Notes: a model not told the origin generated them from the letters alone. Numbered from the stretch's first letter, positions 1 through 9,145 are shown. The stretch: DNA of 43,556 nucleotides from an uncultured Pseudomonadota bacterium (GCA_937123825.1 CAKZKQ010000477.1:1-43556); one strand, 5' to 3'. Program-made: numbers and translations.

Positions 1-35
1 TCGCGCAGCGACTCTCCGTGGCTGGGGCAGGGGCC

Positions 36-588
36 CCAGCGACGTGACCCCGCCAGTGAGCGCTATAATTGCCTGACCCGAACTGCCTGGGTCTTCCAAC
101 AAAGCCGCCTGTCACAAATCAACCGCGTTCCTACAGCAAAGCCTAATGACCCCTTGTGAGCGCTATAATCGCCTGACACTAACTGCTTGGGTCTTCCAAC
201 AAAGCCACCTGCCCCAAATCAAGCGTGCTCCCACAACAAAGCCTTGTCCCCCAGCGACGTGACCCCGCCAGTGAGCGCTACGATCGCCTGACTCGAACTG
301 CCTGGGTGACCCATCAAAGCCCACTGTGTGAATCGACCGCGTTCCTACAGCAAAGCCTAACCTCCAGCGACGTGACCCCGCCAGTGAGCGCTACGATCGC
401 CTGACTCGAACTGCCTGCGCCTTCCAACAAAGCCACCTGTCACAAATCAACCGCGTTCTCACAGCAAAGCCTTGCGTCCCAGCGACGTGACCCCTTAGTG
501 AGCGTTATAATTGCCTGACCCTAACCACTTGGGTCTCCCAACAAAGCCACCTGTGTGAATCAACCGCGTTCCCGCAGCAAAGCCGCTT
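36..588. repeat. Five-unit degenerate tandem repeat, about 110 bp per unit
   Basis: Five head-to-tail units begin near 36, 147, 248, 362 and 478. Each carries the same landmarks in order: GACGTGACCCC (shortened in unit 2), GTGAGCG(C/T)TA, GCCTGAC, CAAAGCC, AATC(A/G)A and a terminal CAACAAAGCC or CAGCAAAGCC block. Units 1, 2 and 5 contain TATAAT where units 3 and 4 have TACGAT, so promoter function for every copy is unlikely. The array lies just past the 3' end of the lytic transglycosylase gene, ending about 12 bp from its stop codon. No long reading frame runs through it and no unique spacers separate the units, so it is not CRISPR. Bases 1-35 do not match the unit, so the array starts inside the window. 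Function unknown. Confidence 0.85.
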
Positions 589-599
589 GTGCGTGGGGG

Positions 600-3035
600 T
601 CAGTAGTCGATCGGTTTGGCCAACTCGTAGTCGACTTTGATGGGGAAGAGGGCGTCGAGCCAGCGGCCTCGGACTTCGGGGTCGCTTTCGTAGAGGTAGA
701 GGTAGCGCAGGGTGTGTTCGGCGACTTTGCGGCAGTAGATTCTGGATTCGTTGTAGGCGAACTCTTCGACGAGCATGGCCAGATCGACGCCGGGGCTTTC
801 GTCCATCCAGCGGGCGATGGGCTTGGGGCCGCCGTTGTAGCTGGCGGCGGTGAAGACAAGCTGGTCTTTGAAGAGGTTGGCCAGCTTGCGCAGGTAGAAG
901 AAGCTGTAGCGGAAGCTGACCTCGGGGCGCGGGAAGGTCTTGGGGTCGTATTTGACGCCCATGTCCTTGGCGACCAGGCGTGCGGTGGGGGGGATCATCT
1001 GCAGGGCGCCGACGGCGTCGGTGTGGGAGACGGCCGAGGGGTTGTAGCGGCTCTCCTGGCGCATGATGGCGTAGATGAAGTGGCTGGGCAGGTCGAACTC
1101 GTCGCCGAGTTGTTCGACGATGGAGGCGTAGGCCCTAGGGTAGGCCAGCAACCAGCGCGGATCGTCGGTGTCGGGCATGTTGGACATTGCCGCCAACTTG
1201 CCTCCGGTGACCTTTTGCCAGCCGTGACGGTAGTCCTCGACCTTGTGGCCCATGAAGCGGACAAAGGCCATGCGCTTGTCGGCCGGAACCATGGATTCGA
1301 TGGATTGGCGGATGCCTTTCCATTTGGCGCGGGCGCGGTCGATCTCGTCCAATTCGACCAGGCGTTGGACTTCTTTGTAGCGCGCGACGTGGGTTTTTCT
1401 GACCTTGGGCCAGGTCCACATCGCTTCGCTCATGGGGTGCTTTTTGTGGGCGTCGCCGCCGCCTTCGGGCCAGGGCAGCTTGGAGGCCCTGGGGTCTTTG
1501 CCCTCCCATACCGCGCGCATCTGTTGTCCCAGCATGTCGTAGTAGGACAGCGGGTAGACCTTGTGGAGCGTGTCCAACTCGCGCACGGCCAACTCTCGCT
1601 TGCCGGCCTTTTCCATGGCGAAGGCGCGCCAGTAATGGGCCTTGCCGCGCACCAGCGGGTTGCCCAGCGGGATCAGCGAACCAAAGGCCCAGTAAGCCTG
1701 CTGCCAGTTGCCCAGGCGGATGTGGCACCAGGCGTGGAAGCCAAGCACCAGCGAGCGCTTCTCTTTGTGGTCCTTCAGATAGGCCTTGAGCTTGGGGATG
1801 GCCTTCTTGCAGTCGTTGTGGTCGTAGGGCAGCCACGCCTTGTAGTAGGTCAGCAGCGGGACATACTCGCCGTCTGGAAACTCTTTTTCGTACTTGTTGG
1901 CGACTTTGACGGCCTCGTCGTAGCGCTCCTCGCGCATGTAGGAGCGCGTCATGAGGTAGTAGGCCTCTTCTTTGCGCTTGCCCCCGGCCCTCAGGACCTG
2001 TTTGAGCATCTCGCGCGCCTCTTGAGGGTTGTCCCGGATCTTGCGCAGGCTCAAGACCGCCACCTGCCAGCGCGCGTCGTAGAGGAACTGGCGCTCTTTG
2101 ACCAACCAGCGGAACTCTTCGCGGGCTTCTTCGTATTGCCAACGCTTCATGAGCGTCTTGGCGCGTCGATACCTGTCGGCGGTGCTCAGCTCCTCCACCT
2201 TGAGGGTCATCCCTGCCCTGCGCGCGGCGGGCTCGTCGGGGTAGGTCATCAAGAGGCGCTTTTCTTCGACCAGGGACTTGTTGGCGTCGATGGGGCGCAG
2301 CCAGTCGGCGCGCGCCCGGATGACCTCAGAGGTCAGGCGCCTGTCGCCTTTGACGGCGCCCAGCGCGTCGAGCGCCTCCTGGGTCTTGCCCTGTTCGTGC
2401 AAAAGGCGAGCCTTGTCAAAGAGGAGCTGGGGCAACTCGGGCATCTTGGGCTGGGCTTTTGCCAGGGCGTCGATGGCCGCGATGGCGTCGTTCCCCCGCG
2501 TTTTATCCAGCAGGAGCGCCCGCGCCAACCACATCATCCTCAATGACTCAAAGCCCTCAAAGGGCGACGGCAGCTTCTCCAGAAAAACCAGCCCCTCAGG
2601 GTCCAGGTCGTCCGTCAGCAGCCGCCCCAGGATGTAAAGCGCGGCGTTTTTATCTGGACTGCCAGCTTCAAAGCCCTCCCAGGACACCCGCAGGGTGGCG
2701 ATGGCGCGCGCTCGCTGGCCGCTGCGCAGGAGCTTGCGGATCTCTTCCATGCTGGCGGGCCCCGGCGGCGGCGCGGAGGGCTTGGTGGGGAGCGGGGCGG
2801 CGTCGGCCTGAGCAGCGGCGGTGGCGTCGCCTTCTGCTTCGGCGTCCTGCCCCCCAGCGAGCGCGTCAGCAGAAGGCTGCTCGACCCCCGCGTCGGCCGC
2901 GGTGGGTTTGTCCGTGGGCTGGTCGGCGACGACGGCTTCGGGTTTGGGCGTCGGTTGTTCTTTGTCCGGCTTGGAGTCACAGCCGGACAGCGCCAAGGCA
3001 CAGATCAGCAGCACAATCTGGAGACAGTTCTTCAT
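600..3035 (-). CDS. Lytic transglycosylase lipoprotein (Slt70-like)
   Basis: This 811-residue protein is predicted to cleave peptidoglycan glycan strands with formation of 1,6-anhydro-muramic acid ends. The N-terminus is a lipoprotein signal with lipobox LSGC, Cys19. A Pro/Ala/Glu-rich linker of about 80 residues follows, then a long helical region with TPR-like spacing (about residues 100-620), as in the superhelical part of Slt70. The C-terminal SLT domain carries the catalytic motif MRQESRYNPSAVS with Glu661, followed by GALQMIPPTA and AASYNGGP. Residue +2 after the lipid-bearing Cys is Asp, which in enterobacteria retains lipoproteins in the inner membrane; whether this holds here is unknown. 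No convincing Shine-Dalgarno sequence precedes the ATG. The gene is alone on its strand, with tandem repeats downstream and a long gap upstream. Function is firm from the SLT motifs; exact subfamily is inferred. Confidence 0.93.
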   Translation of the reverse strand: MKNCLQIVLLICALALSGCDSKPDKEQPTPKPEAVVADQPTDKPTAADAGVEQPSADALAGGQDAEAEGDATAAAQADAAPLPTKPSAPPPGPASMEEIRKLLRSGQRARAIATLRVSWEGFEAGSPDKNAALYILGRLLTDDLDPEGLVFLEKLPSPFEGFESLRMMWLARALLLDKTRGNDAIAAIDALAKAQPKMPELPQLLFDKARLLHEQGKTQEALDALGAVKGDRRLTSEVIRARADWLRPIDANKSLVEEKRLLMTYPDEPAARRAGMTLKVEELSTADRYRRAKTLMKRWQYEEAREEFRWLVKERQFLYDARWQVAVLSLRKIRDNPQEAREMLKQVLRAGGKRKEEAYYLMTRSYMREERYDEAVKVANKYEKEFPDGEYVPLLTYYKAWLPYDHNDCKKAIPKLKAYLKDHKEKRSLVLGFHAWCHIRLGNWQQAYWAFGSLIPLGNPLVRGKAHYWRAFAMEKAGKRELAVRELDTLHKVYPLSYYDMLGQQMRAVWEGKDPRASKLPWPEGGGDAHKKHPMSEAMWTWPKVRKTHVARYKEVQRLVELDEIDRARAKWKGIRQSIESMVPADKRMAFVRFMGHKVEDYRHGWQKVTGGKLAAMSNMPDTDDPRWLLAYPRAYASIVEQLGDEFDLPSHFIYAIMRQESRYNPSAVSHTDAVGALQMIPPTARLVAKDMGVKYDPKTFPRPEVSFRYSFFYLRKLANLFKDQLVFTAASYNGGPKPIARWMDESPGVDLAMLVEEFAYNESRIYCRKVAEHTLRYLYLYESDPEVRGRWLDALFPIKVDYELAKPIDY

Positions 3036-3719
3036 GGGCGGTGGTGCATGTCAGGCTGCGAACGTCTGTGGCCAGTTCACGTCAATGCGTTCTTTGATAC
3101 CAAAATGTTTTGGCATGAGGTCGGTCATTGGGCGTGTTCTGGTGGGGCATCAAGGTATCCAAAAGGCCTTTGGGAGGCGGATTGTTGACCAATCTGTCTG
3201 TCCAAAAGGTTTCGCTCGGGTTTGTGGGGGCTGGAATTCCAGACAAGAACATCGACTCTTGCACAAAACCCGAAGCACGACGCGTTCAGGCGGCCATACT
3301 ATCTATACCGCGCCTTGTTTGAAACCCAACGCTTTGTGGTGCTGGGTCTATTCGAGTTCAAACCGAAATGTTGGGGGTGACTGCGGTTGGCTTTCTTCTG
3401 CGCCAGGGCTTGGGTGGCGGCTCAATTTGCTTCCCTGAAACGCCGAGTTTAGGTTTTGTCTGACAGCATGCCATCGTGTGATCTGAAGAACAGACACAGC
3501 CGGGCTTTGTCTATCCAGCGAAAGTCAGGTCAGCGACGGGGAGAGGCGCGACGATGTCACGGCTCGCCGTCAGGGGCTTTCGTGGGCACGGTTTGATGCC
3601 AGTGTGTGCGCATTGCGGGCAATGGAAGGGTTTTCTTCCTGCGTGACGCGCTGGGGTGGCCGGAAATCAATGTGGGGAGCACGGGTGTCAGAGCGGCGCC
3701 TGTGGGGAGTGTGTGTTTG
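3036..3719. other. Long gene-free region between divergent genes
   Basis: About 680 bp separate the minus-strand transglycosylase from the plus-strand surface-protein gene. Open frames here are short and lack family features. The region looks richer in A+T than its neighbours and presumably holds both promoters. A perfect inverted repeat, CCAAAATGTTTTGG, lies at 3100-3113, about 65 bp upstream of the transglycosylase start, and a near-palindrome CCAAAAGGCCTTTGG follows at about 3159-3173. Either could be an operator, but no regulator gene is adjacent. I see no RNA gene or mobile element. Confidence 0.5.
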
Positions 3720-4970
3720 ATGCAAAACACCTTGAAGTCCTGGTTGTTTGTGGCGCCGGTGGCGCTTTGTGCGGCGGTGGCGGTGTGGTTTGGGATCAGC
3801 CCGGAGGCCAACGCGGTGCCGCCGTTGTTGGGCTGGCAGTTCCAGGAGGTCATTCCGGCCGACGGCGCCATGGACGCGCCGATCAACGGCGTGGTGGTCG
3901 CGCGGCTCTACAATGACAGCGGTTGGCCCGATGAAGAGACCGTGCGTCAGACGGTCGTGCCCACGCTCTTTCGGGGGGCAGATGAACCCGTGGAGGGCAC
4001 CATCGAGGTCGATGTGATCTTGGAGGAGGTGCGCTTTGTGGCTGCGCGGCCGCTGGCAGAAGGCGTGGCCTATACTTTTCAGCTTGAGCTGCTCAACGAA
4101 CAGCTCCCCAGTGGGGGCTTCAACGAAGTCATCACCACGACCTTCACCACGGGCAACCTCTTTGATGAGGCGCCGCCGGCGTTCTCTGGGATTCAGGATC
4201 TGTCCATGACCCAGACCCCGCAGTCGGTGCGCGAGTGCTGCGAGCCCAGCCAGGAGTTTTGCGAGACCTCTCCAGGGCGTTTTTGCGAGTGGTGCTGGAT
4301 CGTGGACTGGGCCTATCCGCCCACGGCAGAGATCAGCTTCCGCGCCGGCGAGGACGAGTTTGGCGCCAACACGGCCAGCTACCTCCTTTACCGCGTGGAG
4401 GGCCCCGAAGACACCGAAGGGGAGTTGCTGCGGGTGTTGCGGGTCCAGGCCGCAGGAGAGCGCGTGGCGCAGGTGGTTTTTGACGCCGACGATCCCGGGC
4501 CGTTTTGTTTTCTGATGGAAGCGGTGGACATCTACGGGAGATCGACCAACAATGGCGCGGTGTTGTGCCGGACACTGGAGGACATCGTCCCTGTGGAGGC
4601 CCGAGAGGTGCCGCCCGAGGACCGCAGCAACTGCGCCGATTTCAACCAGCCCGAGCCCGACGCGGGCATGGACGCCGATGATGACGACGACCCCGATGTG
4701 TCGGACGACGAAGACGGCGACGATGCAGGCGTGGAGCCCGATGTGCCCGGCGAGGATGAAGACCCGCAGCTCAACTCACCGTCAGGAGACGATGGTTGTG
4801 GCTGCCATACCCCCGCATCGCCGGCAGGAGGATCCTGGCCGGCGGGTTTGGCGCTTTTGTTGGCCACTGGATGGCTGGTGTGGCGCCGCCGCGGGGCGTT
4901 GACACGAGGCACGACGGCATGGACGCCCACTGCGACCTCGACTGGCCCCGCCTGCGCGCATCGGCGCTGA
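3720..4970 (+). CDS. Secreted Ig-like-domain protein with MYXO-CTERM-like tail
   Basis: The protein is 416 residues from the ATG at 3720, chosen because it directly precedes a signal peptide (MQNTLKSW, then a hydrophobic stretch); a GGGGAG sequence lies about 10 bp upstream. Residues about 35-150 resemble a bacterial Ig-like (Big_5-type) domain, starting at the VIPADGAMDAPINGVVVARL segment. The middle part contains a Cys-rich segment with several cysteine pairs (CC, CEWCW) that could form disulfides. A very acidic Asp-rich linker follows, then GCGC, a hydrophobic helix and WRRR. This is the tripartite layout of MYXO-CTERM sorting signals, which are processed for surface display in myxobacteria. 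Unusually, about 25 residues follow the Arg cluster and overlap the next gene by 52 bp. It is probably a surface-exposed adhesin or structural protein; ligand unknown. Confidence 0.75.
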   Translation: MQNTLKSWLFVAPVALCAAVAVWFGISPEANAVPPLLGWQFQEVIPADGAMDAPINGVVVARLYNDSGWPDEETVRQTVVPTLFRGADEPVEGTIEVDVILEEVRFVAARPLAEGVAYTFQLELLNEQLPSGGFNEVITTTFTTGNLFDEAPPAFSGIQDLSMTQTPQSVRECCEPSQEFCETSPGRFCEWCWIVDWAYPPTAEISFRAGEDEFGANTASYLLYRVEGPEDTEGELLRVLRVQAAGERVAQVVFDADDPGPFCFLMEAVDIYGRSTNNGAVLCRTLEDIVPVEAREVPPEDRSNCADFNQPEPDAGMDADDDDDPDVSDDEDGDDAGVEPDVPGEDEDPQLNSPSGDDGCGCHTPASPAGGSWPAGLALLLATGWLVWRRRGALTRGTTAWTPTATSTGPACAHRR

Positions 4971-7531
4971 CGGCACTGGCGCTGCTGTGGTTTTTACCGG
5001 CAGCGTCCTGGGCTCAGCCCACCCTTGACCCTGCCCAGCCGCAGGGTTCTTCCAAGCTTCAGTCTGATCCGCTGGTCTCTGCCGAGGGTCCCTGGGCCGG
5101 TCTTGTCTACGACATGACCTACGGGCCAGGGCGCAACGGTCAGGATCCTTTTGTGCTGACCGAGTCGGGGATCTACCGCTACGATCCATCCGACCGCGCC
5201 TGGATCCATCAGGTGGTCTTGCCGCCCGAGACGCCGCTGGCGCGGATGCCACCGTTCATCGTGGATCCGGTCCACGCGATTGACGGTTTGAGCGCCTACC
5301 AGGGCTTTTATGGCCCCCAGGATGTGAAGCTCCTGGTCAGCGCCCGGGCGTTTTTTGTGATCAACCAGCGCGGCGAGGTCTTTAAAGCAGTCCGAGGTGG
5401 TGGGTCGTGGAAGTTGCTCGACCGCACCAAGACCGAAGGCGCCCTCAAAGGTTCCCAGCGGCGGCTGAGCGCGGCGCTGGGGAGGATGGACGTCGATCAG
5501 CTCTTCATGCTCGACGCGCGGCGCAGCGCCGAGGGCACCGAATCGAGTCAGATCTGGCGGCGAGACTCGGACAAAGACGCCTGGTTGTTGCAGGATTGGC
5601 CCGAGCGCAGCGTGTTGATCAACACCGGGCGCGCGGCGACAGGGGTGTCGTGGCGTTACACGGGGCTGACGCCGTCGATCAAAGAGGGCGAAGACCGCTA
5701 TCAAGTCTCACGCTTTTTGCGCTTGCGTCTGGCGCCGGGTCAGAACGTGCGCTTTCAAGAGATCGACTGGGCCGCCTACCTGCGCAGCGAGCGCGAACAG
5801 GTGCGCAAAGGGTGCCGGGGTGCCACCGGGATGCTGGAGGCGCAGACGCCCGCAGGCGACGGCGAGCCACCGTTGATGGTGGCCATTGGCCCCAGGACGC
5901 TGTGTGTGTCGTCGGACGGCGGTGCCAGCTTTGCCGTGCGCGACGGTTTGATGCGCGGCGCGACCCCTCGGGACAAGATCGGGGATTTGATCTCGGCGGT
6001 GGCGTTTGCCCACAAGGACGCCCGCTCAGGCGTGCGGATCCTGGTGGGCACCGACGGCGTCTTCAACGTCGAATCCCCCGGTTCGAGGGCCTACGCCGGG
6101 CGGCTCTTTCTCTCCGACGACGCCGGCGTCTCCTGGCAAGACGTCACCCCCGAGATCGAGGCGCCAGGCGGCTTCATTGGCCTCAGCGCCGGACCCTCAC
6201 TCCAAGATCGCCCCGTTTGGCTCCTAACGGCTCGCCGGGGCCTGTACAAAAGCGTCGGCGGCCTTGGCTTCACGCGAGTCTCCACCGGCATCGAGGCCAC
6301 CCTGGTGCACGCCATCGCCCCCGATCCGGTCACCCCCGCCGATGTCTGGGTGGCCAGCCCCTACGGCCTCTTCAAGCGCGGCAGCAACTGGGTCCGCGAC
6401 AAGGTGACCGCCACGCGCTCGGTGGCCTCCCGCTACGCCACCAACAAGCACCTGGGGCAACTCTGGGTGGGCACTTACTGGGGCGTGGTTCTGGTCAAAG
6501 GGCAGGGCAGCGGACTGGAGGCAGAGAACCTCCCCCCCGTCCCCGAAGGCGGCCAGCGCCCGTTGCCCATCGAGGTCACCCAAGGCAATTTTGAGCGCCC
6601 TGTGCCCGTGGCCACCGGAATTCGACCCGTGGCCATGGTGGTTCCCGCCGGCTTCGATGAAAACATGCAAGACACCGGCTACGCCATTGAAGAAGGCGAA
6701 CTTGCCGCCATTCACCGCCGAGAAGGTGGCCGCTGGGTCCGGTTAGAGCGCCCATCCCAGGCCCCGCTGCGCATCAACGACATGATCGCCGTGCCTGTCA
6801 CCGCAGGCAGCTTCGGCGCGCTGGTCCTTGGCACCGAAATGCGCGGCTCCGAGAAGGTCAAAGGCAAGGTCTGGCTGCACGTCCCAGGCAAGGGGTGGCT
6901 CAAGGCCGAAGTGCCCGGCGGCGATGTCCCCGTGGCGGCTGTGGCGCTGCGAGACCGCGTTTGGATCTCCACCACCACCGGCGCGCTCCTCCCGCTGGCG
7001 ATCACCGACACCAAAATGGTCTTCGGCAAACCCATCTCCAGCCGCCACCAATGCCTCTCTTTGACCTTGCGGCGAGACAATAAGGTCTCCTGCTTGATGC
7101 CCGGTCACGATGGTGTGTCAGATGGCGTGGAGCCGAGCGTCAAAAAACGCAGGCCCATCGCCAAGGCGCTGATCATGTCGGTCGATGCCCTCAAGCCCGG
7201 CAAACGCTTGCCCGCCGACCAGATCGAGCGCTGGCGCTACGAGGCCCCAAACCCGTTGGGTCGCCCCTTCGGAGAGCCGCTGGCCGCGGCGTTCAGCTCC
7301 GTCACCGCCGTCGGAGAGCACATGTGGATTTCCACTGGGCTGGGCATCTACACTCGCCCGGCAGCGCTCAGCGGCCAACTGCCCCCCGAGATTGAGGTCG
7401 CCGACGATGGGCCGTCCTGGGTGATGCCGCTGGTGTTGACGATCATCGTCGCCATCGGCGGAATCTTTGTGCTGGTCTGGCTGCGCCGTCGTCGCCTTGC
7501 CGGCAGAGCGTTGGGAGCGTTGTCGCGCTGA
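4919..7531 (+). CDS. Membrane-anchored Asp-box (BNR/YCF48-like) beta-propeller protein
   Basis: This is an 870-residue exported protein. The ATG at 4919 is preceded by GAGG about 9 bp away and is followed by a signal sequence ending near WAQP; its n-region is oddly acidic, so the start is not fully certain. The body contains repeated Asp-box-like motifs, for example SSDGGASF and SDDAGVSW, and the degenerate KSVGGLGF. They alternate with beta-rich segments, as in sialidase, sortilin and YCF48-type propellers. A single C-terminal transmembrane helix (about 842-862) is followed by a WLRRRR basic stop, so the propeller lies outside the cytoplasmic membrane. It overlaps the end of the preceding gene and is followed 43 bp later by a TPR gene, suggesting one operon. 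No catalytic residues of sialidases were recognised, so a binding or scaffolding role is more likely. Confidence 0.75.
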   Translation: MDAHCDLDWPRLRASALTALALLWFLPAASWAQPTLDPAQPQGSSKLQSDPLVSAEGPWAGLVYDMTYGPGRNGQDPFVLTESGIYRYDPSDRAWIHQVVLPPETPLARMPPFIVDPVHAIDGLSAYQGFYGPQDVKLLVSARAFFVINQRGEVFKAVRGGGSWKLLDRTKTEGALKGSQRRLSAALGRMDVDQLFMLDARRSAEGTESSQIWRRDSDKDAWLLQDWPERSVLINTGRAATGVSWRYTGLTPSIKEGEDRYQVSRFLRLRLAPGQNVRFQEIDWAAYLRSEREQVRKGCRGATGMLEAQTPAGDGEPPLMVAIGPRTLCVSSDGGASFAVRDGLMRGATPRDKIGDLISAVAFAHKDARSGVRILVGTDGVFNVESPGSRAYAGRLFLSDDAGVSWQDVTPEIEAPGGFIGLSAGPSLQDRPVWLLTARRGLYKSVGGLGFTRVSTGIEATLVHAIAPDPVTPADVWVASPYGLFKRGSNWVRDKVTATRSVASRYATNKHLGQLWVGTYWGVVLVKGQGSGLEAENLPPVPEGGQRPLPIEVTQGNFERPVPVATGIRPVAMVVPAGFDENMQDTGYAIEEGELAAIHRREGGRWVRLERPSQAPLRINDMIAVPVTAGSFGALVLGTEMRGSEKVKGKVWLHVPGKGWLKAEVPGGDVPVAAVALRDRVWISTTTGALLPLAITDTKMVFGKPISSRHQCLSLTLRRDNKVSCLMPGHDGVSDGVEPSVKKRRPIAKALIMSVDALKPGKRLPADQIERWRYEAPNPLGRPFGEPLAAAFSSVTAVGEHMWISTGLGIYTRPAALSGQLPPEIEVADDGPSWVMPLVLTIIVAIGGIFVLVWLRRRRLAGRALGALSR

Positions 7532-7574
7532 ACACCCACGCTTGTCTTGGCCCTGTTCAAAAAAGGAGACGCAG

Positions 7575-8909
7575 ATGCGGCTGTGGACCACCGTGCTCAT
7601 CATCCTGGGGCTGTTGGCGCTGACCAGGCCTCTGGGTGCCCAGCCCGACGCAGGCCAGACCCCGGCCCCAACACAAGCGCCCACCGCTGGAGGCGGCAAC
7701 GAGGTGCTGGCCGAAGAAGCCGAGCAGCTCATGCAAGAGGTGGCGCGCCTGTCCGAACAAGGCCGCTACGACGAGGCCATCACCATGGGCAAGCGCGGCG
7801 TCGATTTGCGCGAAGAAGCCCTGGGCGAAGGGCACCCCCAACTGGCCACCGACCTCAACGCCGTCGGCCTGCTCTTTTTCTTCAAAGGCCAATACGATCA
7901 GGCCGAGTCCCTCTTTGACGAGGCCCTCGACATCCAAGAGACCGTCCTTGGCGCCCACCACGTCGAAGTTGCCACCACCCTTAACAACCTCGGCGCCGTG
8001 GCCTTCGAACGCGGTGAATACACCCAGGCCGAACCCCTCTACCAGCGTGCCCTGGCCATCCGAGAGTCCGCCCACGGCCAGGAACACCCCGACGTGGCAC
8101 AATCCCTGGGCAATCTGGCCGCCGTCAACGCCGAGCTGGGCCAACATGAGGTCGCCGAAGGCTACTACAAGCGCACCCTTGACCTCGACGAGCGCCTCCT
8201 TGGCCCCAATCACCCCGATGTGGCCACCGATCTCAACAACCTCGGCGCCCTCTACCTCGCCATTCAACAACCCACCAAAGCACAACCCCTCTTCGAGCGC
8301 GCTCTGTCCATCCGCCGCGCCAGCCTTCCCGAAACCCACCCTGATCTGGCCCGCACCATGAGCAACCTCGGCGTCCTCCACCTCGAAGCAGGCCGCCTCA
8401 AAGACGCCCAACCCCTGCTTGAGCGCGCCCTGTCCATCGACGCCCAAACGCTCGGCAAGGAACACCCCGAGGTCGCCACCGACATGGACAACCTCGGCCT
8501 CCTCTACGTCCGCCAGGGCCAATTCAAAGAAGCCGGACCCCTGCTCGAATCCGCCCTCACCATCCGAGAAGCCACCTTCGGCGCCCAACACCCCGACGTC
8601 GCCGACAGCCTCACCAACATGGCCGAATACCACCGCGCCCAGGGAGACCCCAAGCTGGCCCAGGTCCTGCTGGCCAAAGCCTTCGAAATCTACGAAGCGA
8701 CCCTCGGGCCCGACCACCCCCAACTCCTGGCCACCCGTCAGCGCTTCGCAGGCGCCCAGGCCACGCCCACCCAAAAACCGTCCGAGAAAAGCGCAGACCC
8801 CAAAGATTCGCCCACCCAAAATACCCCCACCTGGATCCTGGTCCTGGCCGGTTTGGTCCTGGCGCTTGGGGTCGGCAGCGTCTTTATGGGGCGTTCTCGG
8901 TCGGAGTGA
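7575..8909 (+). CDS. Kinesin-light-chain-type TPR protein, exported and membrane-anchored
   Basis: The protein is 444 residues from the ATG at 7575, supported by AGGAG 7 bp upstream; the longer open frame has no such site and overlaps the preceding gene. It has an N-terminal signal peptide (hydrophobic LIILGLLALTRPLGAQ), a Pro/Ala-rich spacer, then about eight 42-residue repeats. Their recurrent landmarks are HP-(D/E/Q)-(V/L)-A, LNNLG and A-x-PL-x-(Q/E)-RAL-x-I. The 42-residue period is the kinesin-light-chain TPR subtype rather than the usual 34-residue TPR. After a Lys/Pro/Ser-rich linker comes a single transmembrane helix (about 418-436) and a short basic end. The TPR superhelix is therefore predicted outside the cytoplasm, where it would mediate protein-protein contacts. 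It is probably co-transcribed with the two preceding surface proteins. A palindromic repeat starts a few bases after its stop codon. Confidence 0.88.
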   Translation: MRLWTTVLIILGLLALTRPLGAQPDAGQTPAPTQAPTAGGGNEVLAEEAEQLMQEVARLSEQGRYDEAITMGKRGVDLREEALGEGHPQLATDLNAVGLLFFFKGQYDQAESLFDEALDIQETVLGAHHVEVATTLNNLGAVAFERGEYTQAEPLYQRALAIRESAHGQEHPDVAQSLGNLAAVNAELGQHEVAEGYYKRTLDLDERLLGPNHPDVATDLNNLGALYLAIQQPTKAQPLFERALSIRRASLPETHPDLARTMSNLGVLHLEAGRLKDAQPLLERALSIDAQTLGKEHPEVATDMDNLGLLYVRQGQFKEAGPLLESALTIREATFGAQHPDVADSLTNMAEYHRAQGDPKLAQVLLAKAFEIYEATLGPDHPQLLATRQRFAGAQATPTQKPSEKSADPKDSPTQNTPTWILVLAGLVLALGVGSVFMGRSRSE

Positions 8910-8915
8910 GGGGCT

Positions 8916-8965
8916 GGTAAGGTCCCTGGGACCTTTACAAGTGTCTGAAAATACAGCGGTTTTTA
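8916..8965 (+). repeat. Dispersed palindromic repeat family A, copy 1
   Basis: The core AAGGTCCCTGGGACCTT at 8919-8935 is a perfect 8+1+8 palindrome. A conserved tail follows: TTACAA, then GAAAA-ACA and a GGTTTTT run. It begins 6 bp after the stop codon of the TPR gene, in a convergent intergenic region. It differs from the other three copies by T instead of A at the central base. Confidence 0.9.
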
Positions 8966-9018
8966 TGCACTCAACCTTCCCGCAAAGCGCGGCGGTGGAA
9001 ATGTGTGCTTTGCGCTTC

Positions 9019-9067
9019 GGTAAGGTCCCAGGGACCTTTACAAACCCCCGGAAACACAGAGGTTTTG
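9019..9067 (+). repeat. Dispersed palindromic repeat family A, copy 2
   Basis: The core AAGGTCCCAGGGACCTT lies at 9022-9038. The tail TTACAAACCCCCGGAAACAC is nearly identical to that of copy 4, 13.7 kb away. It lies 103 bp from copy 1 in the same convergent intergenic region. Confidence 0.9.
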
Positions 9068-9145
9068 ACTCTGAGCGCTGCCTTGGATGGCGAGCCGAGG
9101 TCTGCGCGGGGTTTGATGGGGTTGTTTGGGTGCTGTGAGGCTTTG

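Noticed and set aside
36..588. CRISPR array
   Set aside because: Units of about 110 bp adjoin directly, with no short identical repeats separated by unique spacers, and no cas genes are present.
36..588. Tandem promoters, because TATAAT recurs
   Set aside because: Two of five units have TACGAT instead and no -35 box is consistently placed.
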